Assembly (NCBI RefSeq): GCF_036924535.1
Contig: NZ_JAZHRT010000001.1
Location: 5,890,001 to 5,954,000, forward strand
Origin: Bradyrhizobium sp. AZCC 2262
Lineage (GTDB): Bacteria; Pseudomonadota; Alphaproteobacteria; Rhizobiales; Xanthobacteraceae
Length of the DNA stretch: 64,000 nucleotides
Reading direction: 5' to 3'
The notes under the pieces were generated by a model. It worked only from the letters and a program-made list of their open reading frames with translations. It had not been told where the DNA came from and did not search any database. Shown here in pieces: positions 38,013-47,900 of this stretch. Each line of letters starts with the position of its first letter. The first letter of the stretch is position 1. Made by a program: the position numbers and the translations under genes.

Positions 38013-38978
38013 CTATTTCACCACCCCCACCTCGCGGAAATATTTCATCACGCCGGGATGGATCAGCGCCGCATTTGGCGCGGCTGCAACCGTGTTCGCC
38101 GCCGTCGTCTCGCAGGCCTGCGGCAGCTTCTTGCACAGCGCGGCCTCGGCCCCGTGCAGCGTGTGCGCCAGCCGGTAGGCGACGTCGTCAGGCAGGCTTT
38201 CGCGCGCGAGCACAAAACTCCATGAACCGATGGAATCGATGGCGGCCGGCTGGTTCGGATAGCTGTTGGCGGGCACCGTCAGGGGTTTCAGGAACGTGTG
38301 CTTGGCGCGGACGCGCACGATCTCACCGGCGTCGGGTGCGATGAAGCGTGCGCCGCCGGGCGCCTGCGCCATCGCGGCAAAACCCGGCCAGCCGATGCCC
38401 GCGCCCCACAGCGCGGCCGCACGGCCGTCCTGTACCATGGCGGGGCCGTCGCCGGCGCGGTCGAGATAGATCGACTTGAAATCCTCGTCCTGCTTCAGGC
38501 CGATACCGTCGAGCATGTAGCGCGACAGGATCGGCAGGCCGGAGCCCTTGGCGCCGAACGCAACCGGCTGGCCGACGAGATCCCTGATCGTCTTGTAGGG
38601 ACTGTCGGCGCGCACCACGAACATGCCGGGGCTGGAATACATCGCGGTGAGAATTTTCAGCTTTGTCGGCGCCCGCCCGATGCCCATGAAGGCTTCGTAG
38701 GACGGCTCGCCCGCCACCAGCGCGATGTCGAGCTGGTCGGATTCCAGCAGCGGGATGTTTTCGTTGGAGCCCTTGGTGTTGCGAGGCTCGATCGAGAGCC
38801 CCGGATCGGCGGCGTTCATGATTTCGGCGAACGCATTGCCGTAGACCGGAAAACCGCCGCCCGGCGTCGCAGTCCCCAAACTGATCGTGGTCTTTGTAAT
38901 GGTCTTTCCTCCATCCTGCGCCGCGGCGGCGCCGGCGAACAGGAGCAGGCCGGCACAGGCGAACCCAGCGAGTTTCAT
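38013..38978 (-). CDS. TAXI-family TRAP transporter solute-binding protein
   Basis: A 321-residue protein with a signal peptide (MKLAGFACAGLLLFAGAAAAQ) and the TAXI-family N-terminal signature TTISLGTATPGGGFPVYGN. LDIALVAGEPSYEAF and VAFGAKGSGLPILSRYML follow, typical of TAXI proteins, which deliver organic acids to TRAP permeases. The permease gene is not in the window. It is convergent with the preceding binding-protein gene across a palindromic repeat. Confidence 0.88.
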   Translation of the reverse strand: MKLAGFACAGLLLFAGAAAAQDGGKTITKTTISLGTATPGGGFPVYGNAFAEIMNAADPGLSIEPRNTKGSNENIPLLESDQLDIALVAGEPSYEAFMGIGRAPTKLKILTAMYSSPGMFVVRADSPYKTIRDLVGQPVAFGAKGSGLPILSRYMLDGIGLKQDEDFKSIYLDRAGDGPAMVQDGRAAALWGAGIGWPGFAAMAQAPGGARFIAPDAGEIVRVRAKHTFLKPLTVPANSYPNQPAAIDSIGSWSFVLARESLPDDVAYRLAHTLHGAEAALCKKLPQACETTAANTVAAAPNAALIHPGVMKYFREVGVVK

Positions 38979-39147
38979 TGTTGGCCTCAAGCGTTCGGTG
39001 ACGAATGACGCGAGACAGGTTGTAGGCAAGCACGGAGCCTGATGAAAGCCTGTTCTTGGGCCCCAACCCGGCATTGCCGTATCGCTGTCATGCCTGTAAA
39101 CGATGGCGGCACCGTTGCCGGCCGCGCCCCGCGGCCGCTCCGCGGCG

Positions 39148-39223
39148 GGGCCTGTAGCTCAATGGTTAGAGCCGGCCGCTCATAACGGTCTGGTTGCAGG
39201 TTCGAGTCCTGCCGGGCCCACCA
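39148..39223 (+). tRNA. tRNA-Ile2 (anticodon CAU), CCA end encoded
   Basis: The 76-base cloverleaf closes fully: acceptor GGGCCTG/CGGGCCC, D-loop AATGGTTA, anticodon stem GGCCG/CGGTC with loop CTCATAA, variable loop TGGTT, T stem GCAGG/CCTGC with TTCGAGT, then A and CCA. The CAU anticodon could mean methionine. The D-arm GGTTAGAGC and anticodon-loop context match the E. coli tRNA-Ile2 pattern, in which TilS converts the wobble C to lysidine to read AUA. The gene borders the accessory island. Confidence 0.9.
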
Positions 39224-39687
39224 ATGATTACAGGACCTTACTACATTTTTGAAGGTTGATTATTTCGTACCGCCTCAGCTACCGCCACAGAATTGATTGC
39301 CGTTTTGTTCGTGTGATGGTCTCGATTGACACCGCCGAGACAGACAGGATCGTCATGCGCTGCAGATGTTCGGCGGGTTTGCCGGGAGTCTCATCTGGCA
39401 GAACTTGAGATAGAGGCTTTGAACGGTTTGCTCCGCCTTTGTCGGGGCAACGAAGCGAGGTGCGCGGCTGATGCGCATCCCATCAATTGAAATAGCGTGT
39501 CAGGCGGCGAGGGCGCCACCCTGCGAAGGGGCAAGTGTGATCGTTAGCCGAAGGGCCGAGGCCTTGGGCGGAGCGCATGCGAAGCTGGGGCTCGGGGCGC
39601 TTGCGCCTAGAGCCGACCAGCGAAGCTGGATACCCCCTGATTGAACCGATCTCGACGACACGATGGTAGGTTGTGTAAGCTTGAGAC
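39224..39687. other. Gene-free junction between tRNA-Ile2 and the island cargo
   Basis: 464 bases without a convincing gene. It is visibly richer in A and T than the sequence before the tRNA. A 75-codon frame on the minus strand (39483-39710) overlaps the next gene and has no family character. I see no integrase fragment and no copy of the tRNA 3' end in the window. Confidence 0.5.
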
Positions 39688-40383
39688 ATGCAGGCTAATC
39701 CGGGTCCCATCGATCATCTAATGGATACCAACAATCTTTCTGACCGCGTGCTGCGGGACGGCTGGTTCAAATCGACTGTGACCGAGATGGGCCATGATAT
39801 GCGCTCAGCGCCGGAGAATATCGCAAAACTACTCGGTAACCCGGTTACGGGTCGCTCAGGACGAAAGACCGAGCCTTTGATACCGACGAAACAGGCCTCC
39901 GCGAACGCAAAATCGCTAAGCGTGGTGCACGGACTTGGGTCGTTCCCGATGCACACAGATGGCGCGCACCGGCTTCAGCCGCCTCGGTTCGTGGTGCTGG
40001 CGTGTGCTTCACCAGGCACGTCCCCGGTCCCCACGATCATGATCCGGTTTCGTGACCTGCAAATCAGCGCATCCGAGCGGCAGCGACTTGAAGCGGCACC
40101 CTTCCTCGTGCGCAACGGCAGACGGTCGTTCTACTCTACCATTTGCAGTCCGTCCCGGATGTTCATCCGGTTTGACGCGGGCTGCATGATGCCGCAGGGC
40201 GCGGAAAGCGAAGCGAGCGCCAGCCTCATCGCGCATCGCGCCGGCGAGGTTGGCTTTACCCCGGTGCACTGGCGGATGGGGGATGTTCTCGTCATTGATA
40301 ACTGGAATGTGCTGCACGGACGCGGTCTCGGAGCCACCGAAGCTTCTGACGACAGGAAACTCTTGCGCGTGAGCGTGCAATGA
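39688..40383 (+). CDS. TauD/TfdA-like Fe(II)/2-oxoglutarate dioxygenase
   Basis: A 231-residue protein, slightly shorter than typical TauD. It has the iron-binding HxD in FPMHTDGAHR (about residue 88), the distal iron histidine in NWNVLHGRG (about 209) and the 2-oxoglutarate arginine in KLLRVSV (about 227), in the canonical order and with the MGDVLVIDN turn before the distal histidine. It could hydroxylate a small molecule, a nucleotide or a modified base; nothing in the sequence says which. Its stop overlaps the start of the next gene (ATGA), joining it to a HEPN-like protein and an Mrr-like nuclease. Start alternatives are 39688 and 39721. Confidence 0.75.
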   Translation: MQANPGPIDHLMDTNNLSDRVLRDGWFKSTVTEMGHDMRSAPENIAKLLGNPVTGRSGRKTEPLIPTKQASANAKSLSVVHGLGSFPMHTDGAHRLQPPRFVVLACASPGTSPVPTIMIRFRDLQISASERQRLEAAPFLVRNGRRSFYSTICSPSRMFIRFDAGCMMPQGAESEASASLIAHRAGEVGFTPVHWRMGDVLVIDNWNVLHGRGLGATEASDDRKLLRVSVQ

Positions 40384-41339
40384 AAGCGCCGGCTATGAAA
40401 GCTCCAGCTGAGACTACAGCCCTCTCGCCCGATGCGCTGATGGGAAAATCACAGGCCTATATCACCCGCGCGCTAGCGGCAAAGACAACCGGGTCGATGG
40501 GCGAATATCAACTCTGGGCATCGTTGGCGCTTGAACTGGTCGGTAAGGCGGCACTGGCAAAGATCCACCCGTGCCTTGTCGCCGATCCCCAGAGCAAGGT
40601 TTCGCTATTTGCCGCTGCGGGGCTGAGTATCAGTCCCGACATAAAGACCATCACCGCCACCACCTTGTTCGACCGGCTCACGCATGTGTCGAAGCGGTTT
40701 GACGAGAAGACGAAAGAATTCTGCACCAATATGAGCCTGAAACGGAATGCCGAACTACATTCCGGCGAGGCTCCCTTTGCGGGTGCAGTGGCGGCCTCGT
40801 GGGAAGGCCGCTACTGGCATACGGCGGAAATCATTCTTGAAGTCGGTGACGGTTCAATCGAGACCTGGATCGGTGCCGATAAGGCAAAAGCACCGAAGGC
40901 GCTTCTCGCCGAGTACACGCACGCGATCGAACAGGCCGCAAAAGTTCGGGTCGAGACAGCGGCCAGTGCCTTTGCCGCTCGCCCGAAGAAGGAACGCGAA
41001 GAGGCGCATGCGCGGGCAGCCGCCATCGACGTTTGGACGATGCGGCGCAGTTTCAGATTGCAGGCCCATAACATCTGGGAAGCGGAATGCCCGGCATGCA
41101 AATCGCGCTCGTTCCTTGCGGGGGTCAAATATGATGAGGAGGTCTCCGAGGACGACAACGAAGACGATCCCTATGAAGAAATGGTCGATGTTTCTTATGT
41201 CGCGGAAGAATTCCTTTGCCCTTCCTGCAATCTGCACCTTGAAAGCCGGGATGCCATCGAGGCGGTCGGGTTAGACGTCGACCATGTCGAGACAGAAACG
41301 CGCCAGCGCGAATATGAACCGGACTACGGCAACGATTGA
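40380..41339 (+). CDS. HEPN-like protein with C-terminal zinc ribbon (319 aa)
   Basis: The N-terminal half is helical and contains MSLKRNAELHSGEAPF. RNAELH (about residue 122) fits the R-x4-6-H motif of HEPN RNases. The C-terminal third has two CxxC pairs, ECPACKSRS (about 237) and FLCPSCN (about 280), separated by an acidic stretch, that together could bind one zinc ion. I infer an RNA-targeting toxin-like effector or a nucleic-acid-binding adaptor. It is coupled by a four-base overlap to the dioxygenase gene and lies 35 bases before the nuclease gene. Confidence 0.65.
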   Translation: MKAPAMKAPAETTALSPDALMGKSQAYITRALAAKTTGSMGEYQLWASLALELVGKAALAKIHPCLVADPQSKVSLFAAAGLSISPDIKTITATTLFDRLTHVSKRFDEKTKEFCTNMSLKRNAELHSGEAPFAGAVAASWEGRYWHTAEIILEVGDGSIETWIGADKAKAPKALLAEYTHAIEQAAKVRVETAASAFAARPKKEREEAHARAAAIDVWTMRRSFRLQAHNIWEAECPACKSRSFLAGVKYDEEVSEDDNEDDPYEEMVDVSYVAEEFLCPSCNLHLESRDAIEAVGLDVDHVETETRQREYEPDYGND

Positions 41340-41374
41340 GCTGGGGTACCGATACTTTCAGAAGAGAACTCGAC

Positions 41375-42412
41375 ATGCCTACTTTGACGACCATGCGACT
41401 GCCGCCGCCAAAGGCCTGGCAGGAATTTGAGGACCTCGTGCTCGCCTCGCTCGGACAGCGCTGGAAGACAACGACGCTGCAGAGGAACGGCCGATCGGGC
41501 CAAGCGCAGGCAGGCGTCGATGTCTATGGGTCTGACGATATCGGAAGAAGAGTCGGAATCCAGTGCAAGAACTTCAAAGGCGCGCTGGGTTTGAAGACCG
41601 TTCAAAAGGAAATCGACCGCGCCGCAAAATTCAAGGGTAGTCTGTCAGCGCTCTTTGTGGCGACAACCGCCGAGACCGATGCGAGGCTACAGGAGGAAGT
41701 GCGCCTTCTGTCCGACACCCGTGTCGCAGCGGGTAAATTTGCCGTGGCACTGCTGTTCTGGGATGATATCGTTGACGGTCTCGTAGCCAATCCTGCCCTG
41801 CTTCGTGCTCATTACCCCCAAATTCAGATTGAGAGTCGGACGATGCCAAGTCGGGAGCGGCTCCTGGCTGCCCTGGAATTTGGCTACTACGCACCGTATT
41901 TGTGGCACTACATTCTGCTCACATTTGGCGAAGTCGGCCAGATGGCCAACACGGAGCCGGACACGGTCAAAGTCATTGCTCGAATGGTTGAGCAGCGCGC
42001 CCAGCAGCTGTTTGCGCCGAAAGAAGCGAAAGCAATTACCAAGTGCATCAAAGTAATCGTCGATGGCAGCTATGCCAAGCGTAAGAACCAGGCGTCGTGG
42101 GATCACGTGGAAGATTGCGCCAAGCGCATCGCCACACATGCCAACACGCTATCGTCGCTTCTGCCGATTTCGGAAGGGAACGTGCTGGAGACGGGCATCA
42201 CGCTGGGGCGGATATATCACCACGTGGATGATCTTCCCTCCAAGGGCGTGCGCGATGATATGCGGCGGCGATTGCGGGGTATCTTGCCAGATGATTGCCA
42301 GAAGGAAGTAGACCGCAGGTTCAGGGCCACAGCTAGTGTGTCTTCGGGTTATACGTGGGCCTCCAGGATCTATACCTGTCTCGACCGGGAAATTCGCTGG
42401 GCTTCGTTCTAA
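41375..42412 (+). CDS. Mrr-like PD-(D/E)xK restriction endonuclease-like protein
   Basis: A 345-residue protein. Residues about 10-110 resemble Mrr-type nuclease domains: KAWQEFEDLVLASLG, then GRSGQAQAGVDVYG (catalytic aspartate about residue 47) and VGIQCKNFKG (QxK motif about 61-63). The remaining 200 residues are helical with no recognised domain; they may sense a target or partner. The start at ATG 41375 is preceded by AGAAGAGAA. It closes the three-gene unit with the dioxygenase and HEPN-like genes; no methyltransferase is present, so it is not a classical type II system. Confidence 0.75.
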   Translation: MPTLTTMRLPPPKAWQEFEDLVLASLGQRWKTTTLQRNGRSGQAQAGVDVYGSDDIGRRVGIQCKNFKGALGLKTVQKEIDRAAKFKGSLSALFVATTAETDARLQEEVRLLSDTRVAAGKFAVALLFWDDIVDGLVANPALLRAHYPQIQIESRTMPSRERLLAALEFGYYAPYLWHYILLTFGEVGQMANTEPDTVKVIARMVEQRAQQLFAPKEAKAITKCIKVIVDGSYAKRKNQASWDHVEDCAKRIATHANTLSSLLPISEGNVLETGITLGRIYHHVDDLPSKGVRDDMRRRLRGILPDDCQKEVDRRFRATASVSSGYTWASRIYTCLDREIRWASF

Positions 42413-42456
42413 CCGGGTAAGTTTCGGCGCTGGGCCCCCATGCGCCAATGACGATC

Positions 42457-42912
42457 CTAAAACACTCTCTGCCCCTGTTTGGCGTCCAGATCGAACTCCC
42501 ATATCTCGACGTCGGGGCCAATGAGATGCCCTTGATTCTTAATATAGTGCGATGCAAGCGTTACGCCTGAACGCTGATGCGCGTGCTTCAGCAGAAAGAG
42601 TATTTTTCGATACTCGGGAGGCGCAACGCTGAATACCAGCATGGCTTCGTTCATGCCCCGGATTTTGGCGCTCGGTGAATTTCCACCCGAGGTCCAGGTG
42701 TATGATTTGCATTCCACGAGGATGGGCGGTTGATCACTGCCGAGATCGAATAGCTTGTTTTTCTTTACCTTGAATCCGACCGGTGCTGTAAATCCGCGCG
42801 TGAGCTTGATGCCCGCTTTATCGAAAAAGATATGGGCGGCATCCTCGAATTCGCGCCCCGCCTCCGTGTTGCTGGCTACGCCAACGCGCTGAAAGTTATT
42901 CGTAATCGTCAT
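42457..42912 (-). CDS. PD-(D/E)xK-fold nuclease-like protein (151 aa)
   Basis: A compact protein with AGREFEDAAHIFF near the N-terminus (glutamate/aspartate of the fold), FDLGSDQPPILVECKSYTW (the ExK motif at about residue 66) and a C-terminal ANGHSIK-type beta region. It follows the SIR2-like gene by 49 bases on the same strand, with GAGG before its start. A nuclease paired with a SIR2-like protein suggests a two-component defence unit. It is convergent with the Mrr-like gene. Confidence 0.6.
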   Translation of the reverse strand: MTITNNFQRVGVASNTEAGREFEDAAHIFFDKAGIKLTRGFTAPVGFKVKKNKLFDLGSDQPPILVECKSYTWTSGGNSPSAKIRGMNEAMLVFSVAPPEYRKILFLLKHAHQRSGVTLASHYIKNQGHLIGPDVEIWEFDLDAKQGQRVF

Positions 42913-42961
42913 TTGTGCCTCGGGCCGTTATCCAATGTTCTAGTCGAGCGACCGGTGCACG

Positions 42962-43930
42962 CTAAGCGGCTCCCCAAACCGAGGCCGTCCTCGCGTCAAA
43001 TAGCGCATACTCTACTTTTGATCCGTTACGCGCCTTGTATTTGGCAAGTTGGCCATCAATGGCATTGGTGTCGTTGCTTGGCGGGTAGACCGAAAAATAG
43101 ACCCGTTCGATGCGCGATTTGAATATGGCGTTGAGGATATGGGCGTCGTTGTCGTCGGCTGAATGGCCATATACGAAGAGTGTGTTCGTGTTAGCCTCGA
43201 AGTGTTCATAACAATGTTGAAGGTACGCATTGTTCCGTATCCTGAAGAGCTTGGCTTCTGAGGTACCCTCAGCGACATATAGGGGTAAGCGCTCCCCCTT
43301 CTTGATTGTGGAAGAAATGGCGTCGATCACGCCGTTACCTTCGTCAATGCGTTTCTCCAATGTGTCGCCGGAACCGCGGAACAGATGAAGCCCGCCGTGA
43401 AGATTGAAGACTGAGCATTTGGCACCTGTTGTGAATGGCGCGATAAACCCGTTACTCTTCTTTCCCAGGCCAAAGCCATCGCTGAAGGTGCCATTTTCGA
43501 GCGTGACCCAGTTTAGCAGGAGGTCATAGTTCAAGGTGAAGATGCGCTCAAACTTCTCAAGAAACTCGACGCACGGTGGAATGATGGCCGCTATGGCGTC
43601 GCGATGCGGAGGGTGTGTTTTTCGGATTGCAGTGACGAGCGCATCTCGCAGCTTGGGGATATCGGCTGCAAGCAGGCCGGTCTGTTCCTTCCATTCATAG
43701 GCGCGGCACACAGAGGCGGCGTCCTTCAGAATGCGCAGGACACGCTCGAAGTCTTTGGTCTTGATCTCGTCAAACAGGCGCCGCAGCGAGTCCGTGTTCT
43801 GAAGCCCCGAATTATCCAACAGGGTGCCATAATGAAAATACTTGATCGAGAACCCATTGGCCACGAGCAGCGACCGGGGCTTTTCGCCCGATCCCTTTAG
43901 GGCGTTTTCAAAGGAAATGACATCAGCCAT
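42962..43930 (-). CDS. SIR2-like/DUF4917-type protein
   Basis: A 322-residue protein resembling DUF4917 and the SIR2-like family. LVANGFSIKY near the N-terminus (about residue 27) is the nucleotide-binding start, IFTLNYDLLLN (about 130) and VFNLHGGLHL (about 178) are SIR2-like core segments, and FVYGHSADDNDAHILNAI (about 255) closes the Rossmann-like fold. SIR2-fold effectors in defence systems often deplete NAD+; this is the inferred activity. I start at the ATG at 43930 because family similarity begins there. Confidence 0.7.
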   Translation of the reverse strand: MADVISFENALKGSGEKPRSLLVANGFSIKYFHYGTLLDNSGLQNTDSLRRLFDEIKTKDFERVLRILKDAASVCRAYEWKEQTGLLAADIPKLRDALVTAIRKTHPPHRDAIAAIIPPCVEFLEKFERIFTLNYDLLLNWVTLENGTFSDGFGLGKKSNGFIAPFTTGAKCSVFNLHGGLHLFRGSGDTLEKRIDEGNGVIDAISSTIKKGERLPLYVAEGTSEAKLFRIRNNAYLQHCYEHFEANTNTLFVYGHSADDNDAHILNAIFKSRIERVYFSVYPPSNDTNAIDGQLAKYKARNGSKVEYALFDARTASVWGAA

Positions 43931-44002
43931 AGGTAGGCACCAAACAAGAAGGGAAAGCATCCATTTTAGTCAATTCTTCTGGTACGCGCTATAGTGGAAC
44001 AC

Positions 44003-44857
44003 ATGATCGATGACGACCTTCGCCTGCGCGCCAAACGTTTTCTCGGTGGGAAACACCGGGTGGACGACCTTGACCGCTTCTATCTCGACCTTCGGGAGCG
44101 AACGTACGGCCGCGCAAGCTTCCGCGAGATTGGCGATTTCGTAGCGCATCGCGGCGAGCGCGATAGAGGACCCGTGACGCAGGTCGCCCGCGACATCATA
44201 ACGAGCGTCAGCGTCTGGAGCCTAGGATTTCGAGACAAGAAGCCGACCTACCCCCAACTTGCCCAGGCAGCGCGGGCCAATTTCCGTCTTGCTTTCGACC
44301 AGCAGCTTAAGGATGGGTGCGGTCTCAAGCGGCCCGCTGTAAGGAAAATTCTCGACCGCGCTCTGCCCCGCTTCGAAAGCGGCGGGCCAATTGATGACGA
44401 GGAGCTACGGGTGCTCCTTTATCTTGCCAACCGGGTTATGTGGAAGCCGGCCTTCACCGACGATGAAGTCGTCAAGGATTTCTGCGATGTGCTGACGCTC
44501 AACAAAATCGTCTCACAAGCGGACCGGCCCGCCCTTCAGGCGGCGCGGGATCTTGTTTCTCTCTACGCATTGATCCGCATGCACGGCACGGCCATTGCGC
44601 TTGAGGACGGCACAAGCGCTCAATTGCTTGCCGGATGCGCCAACCGGCACGGCATTCTGGAAGTGAGGGTACAGATCGAGTTCAACGATGCGGCAAAACC
44701 GATTTCATCACCGGTCTGCATGTTTGCAACCACCCTCAAGCCGGAAGACCACTGTGACGCGTCGCTCCTGGCTCCAGCCGACGACTACCTGGCCCGGGTA
44801 TGGCGGACACCGCTCGAAATTGGCGAAGACGGCAAATTGCGTCGCATGGCGGGCTAA
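44003..44857 (+). CDS. Hypothetical protein (284 aa) upstream of the large STAND gene
   Basis: Starts at ATG 44003 (GTG at 43994 is an alternative). It has no signal peptide or membrane helices. It is rich in alternating charged and hydrophobic residues, with LYLANRVMWKPAFTDDEVV in the middle and ending in VWRTPLEIGEDGKL. I do not recognise a domain. It sits 119 bases upstream of the large nuclease-STAND gene on the same strand and may be its partner. It is divergent from the SIR2-like gene. Confidence 0.6.
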   Translation: MIDDDLRLRAKRFLGGKHRVDDLDRFYLDLRERTYGRASFREIGDFVAHRGERDRGPVTQVARDIITSVSVWSLGFRDKKPTYPQLAQAARANFRLAFDQQLKDGCGLKRPAVRKILDRALPRFESGGPIDDEELRVLLYLANRVMWKPAFTDDEVVKDFCDVLTLNKIVSQADRPALQAARDLVSLYALIRMHGTAIALEDGTSAQLLAGCANRHGILEVRVQIEFNDAAKPISSPVCMFATTLKPEDHCDASLLAPADDYLARVWRTPLEIGEDGKLRRMAG

Positions 44858-44976
44858 AGCGACAAGCTGCAATTGGGTGTGTGATTTAGCCGGTTCTGCC
44901 GCTGCCAAACGGCAGGATGCCCCTACCTGTTGATCGAGTTTATTGCCGCTTCCACTTGTGGTCGTGGCGGAGCAAA

Positions 44977-47900
44977 ATGTCGTGCGTGGTTCGCTATCAG
45001 AATCTCGCGCCGGGTATTGAAGTGGCAAAGAAGAAGCAAAAGAAAGCAAAAGCAGCAAAAAAGAAGAAAAAGGCAACGGCAGCGACCACACGGTCGACGG
45101 CGGGGCCGGGATTTCGTTTCGAAGACCAGGTGGCCGCGTGGCTGCTGTTGCAGGCGCTAAGCGGGCAGGAACTGCCAGGCGTCACAGGCACTGTCACCCG
45201 TTTGCAGATGCAGGTAAATGCGCTCGGCTGGCAGCACGACGACGTGCTCTTCACCACCGATGCGGGCCCGGGCGACGCACGCCACCTCTCGATTTCATGC
45301 AAGAGCAACGAGCAGGTTTCCGCCAACGGCCTCCCCGCCGATTTTGTCGAGCGCGCGTGGAAGCAGTGGGACCCCAAGGGCCAACATCCGATGAGGCGGG
45401 ATGCGGACTGCCTGATGCTGGCAACACGGCAACGGCATAATCCGTTTCAAGCGACGTGGTCTGAAATCAAGTCGGCCGCAGCGGATGCTGACCCGGCGCT
45501 CGGACTTGCGCGCATCCAAGCAACCGCCAAATATCGCCGCATCTTCGATAGCGTGAAGACCCCCGCGACCGCGGCTGGCCTCACGGTACGCGATGCTGAA
45601 GTACTGGCGTTGATCCGGCACATCGAGGTCATGCCACTTGATTTTGATATCGCGGGCGGGCAACTCCAACAGCTTGCCGAAAACGCGTGCCGATCCCTGC
45701 TTGTGAGTAGCAGCCTTGCCGAAGCCCGTGCACTTTGGATTGATCTCGTTGGGCAGGCTGAAAAAGTCAGGCTCTCACCCAGCACGCTGGGCGTGGAAAC
45801 GCTTTGGCAAGGGCTACGTACGCGATATGCGTTAAAGGATCATCCCGACTTCGCGGCAGCATGGCGTCGCCTTCGCGCGATCACTGCCGACTACCGGGCC
45901 GAAATTCAAACGACCCTACCGTCAAACTATGCCCTCACGCGTGAATCTGACGCCGACCGATTGAAAAAGGCCATGGCGAATGAGCCGGTCTGCGTCGTGT
46001 ACGGTGAATCCGGCACCGGCAAATCGGCCCTCGTCCGGATGGTGTTGGATTCAGAATTCCCAAATGCAACCCAAGTATGGTTCGGACCTGAACAGCTTGA
46101 AACTGCCTTGAACGAGGCGACGCGGTCTACGCTGGGCCTTATGGCGCCTTTGCTTGACGTGCTCCGGTCGAGCGCGAAACCAGAAACGATCTTGGTTATT
46201 GATGCCGCCGAGCGCCTTACCGACGGGTGCATGGTGAAAACGAAAGGCCTTATCGCAGCCCTCGCCGCCAATTTTTCAACGATCGGCTGTCGCGTTTTGA
46301 TTGTCGGGCAATCCGACGCCGGCGTGCGTGGCACCTTGCAACAATTGGCCGGCTCAGCCCCACCACCCACCGTCGAGATTCCGCGCCTCGAAGCAAAGGA
46401 AGTTTCCGAAGTGCTTTGGGCAACGGAGGGACTGCGGTGGCTGGCGGCCCAGGATGACGCGGTCGAAGCATTACGAAATCTAAAGGCGCTCGCATGGGTG
46501 ATAGACGGTGCCGCACTGTTCCAAGCGACAAGCGGCGCGCAACAATTGTCACTGACCACCATCGCGGACCGGCTATGGCCTTATTGGACTGGGAACAGAC
46601 CCTCGCTGCAACGGCTGCTCATGAAGCTCGGTGAACGTGAAGCATCATTCGAGCATAGTTTTGCGCTGACAAGCTTTGACAGCGGCGAAGTCACGGAACT
46701 CAACGCCCTTCCGAAAGCATGCCCTCTAAGAAGTGGTAGCAACAACCGCTTTCAGTTTGAGCATGACCTAGCCGCCGACTGGGCGCGGTTCCAACGCCTC
46801 AAACAGGATAGCGATGATGTAAAGGCTTGGGCTGCCCTTGCTGGCAATCCCCTATGGAATAATGCATTGCGAATGCTGGGCCAGTATTTGCTGCGGCAAC
46901 CCAACGGCACGCGCACGCAATGGGACGCCGCGTTCGAGGAAGCCGAGCAACTGCACGATACCATGCCGCTAGCCGCCGATGTCTTACTGGATGCGCTCTT
47001 TCTAGACCCGAATGCCGAGGCGTTCTTGAATGAACGCGCAGACATGCTGTTCGCGAACGGAGCCAAGCGGCTCACGCGCCTGCTGCGCCGTTTCGAGCAT
47101 GTAGCATCGGTGCCGGGCAATCAGCCGAGTTTGCCTGTTGGCGGCTTGGATATCAGCCTCTACCTCGAAGCACAGTATCGCACGCCGATCTATCCGCGTT
47201 GGCCGGCGATTGCGAATTTCCTAACGCAACACCGCGATCGCATCGTTGCGCTGACGTCCCCCGTTGTGGCCGCCGTGTGCGAACGCTGGCTTACTACGAC
47301 GCCTGTTGGGATGCCCTTCCGCAAGGAATTTGCGGAGATTGCCCTGGCGTCGGCCCGGGAGCTTCAATACGCCAATGAAGTGACGATTGTCTGGTACCGC
47401 GACCCCGAAAAGGCGATCTACTGCGCCGCCTTCGCCAGCGCTGCCGACCTTCCCGATGATGTAGCGCAATGGGCGCTCGAAATGATCCAACGGCGCTCGT
47501 TTGGTGCCGACGTCGTCGCAAGGATTCGCGAATTCAAAAGGCAGGAAGCGGAAGAGCACCGCAAGAAACTGGAAACGGATCCTAAATACCGGGCAGAACG
47601 TGAAGAACGAAAGAGGTCGTTCTCTCCAGCCTTTCCATCAGCGAGGAAGCTGCCGCCTTGGCCACTTGGCCCGCAGCGCAGCGTGGAGAAGCGCTTCCGT
47701 GAAACCGTTCTGGGCTCACCACTATTTCAGGTGTTGATGCGCGCGCGGCCTGCGGCGGCGTCTGAAATTCTTGTCGCAGCAATCGTTGAAGATTCACCGG
47801 AGGAGGAATACCGCAGCAGCATCCGCATCGACGACGACCTCGGCATCGAGTACGAGCATGGCAGTTACCCGACGGTCTATTGGAAAAGCCCCTTTTTCGC

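Noticed and set aside
39148..39223. Methionine tRNA
   Set aside because: The anticodon is CAU, but D-arm and anticodon-loop context match the isoleucine tRNA with lysidine rather than elongator or initiator methionine tRNA.
39224..39687. Integrase fragment or att site beside the tRNA
   Set aside because: No tyrosine-recombinase motif and no repeat of the tRNA 3' end was found in the window.
39483..39710. 75-codon minus-strand frame in the tRNA-cargo junction
   Set aside because: It overlaps the dioxygenase start, has no ribosome-binding site and no family character.
41375..43930. Classical restriction-modification system
   Set aside because: No DNA methyltransferase or specificity subunit is present near either nuclease-like gene.
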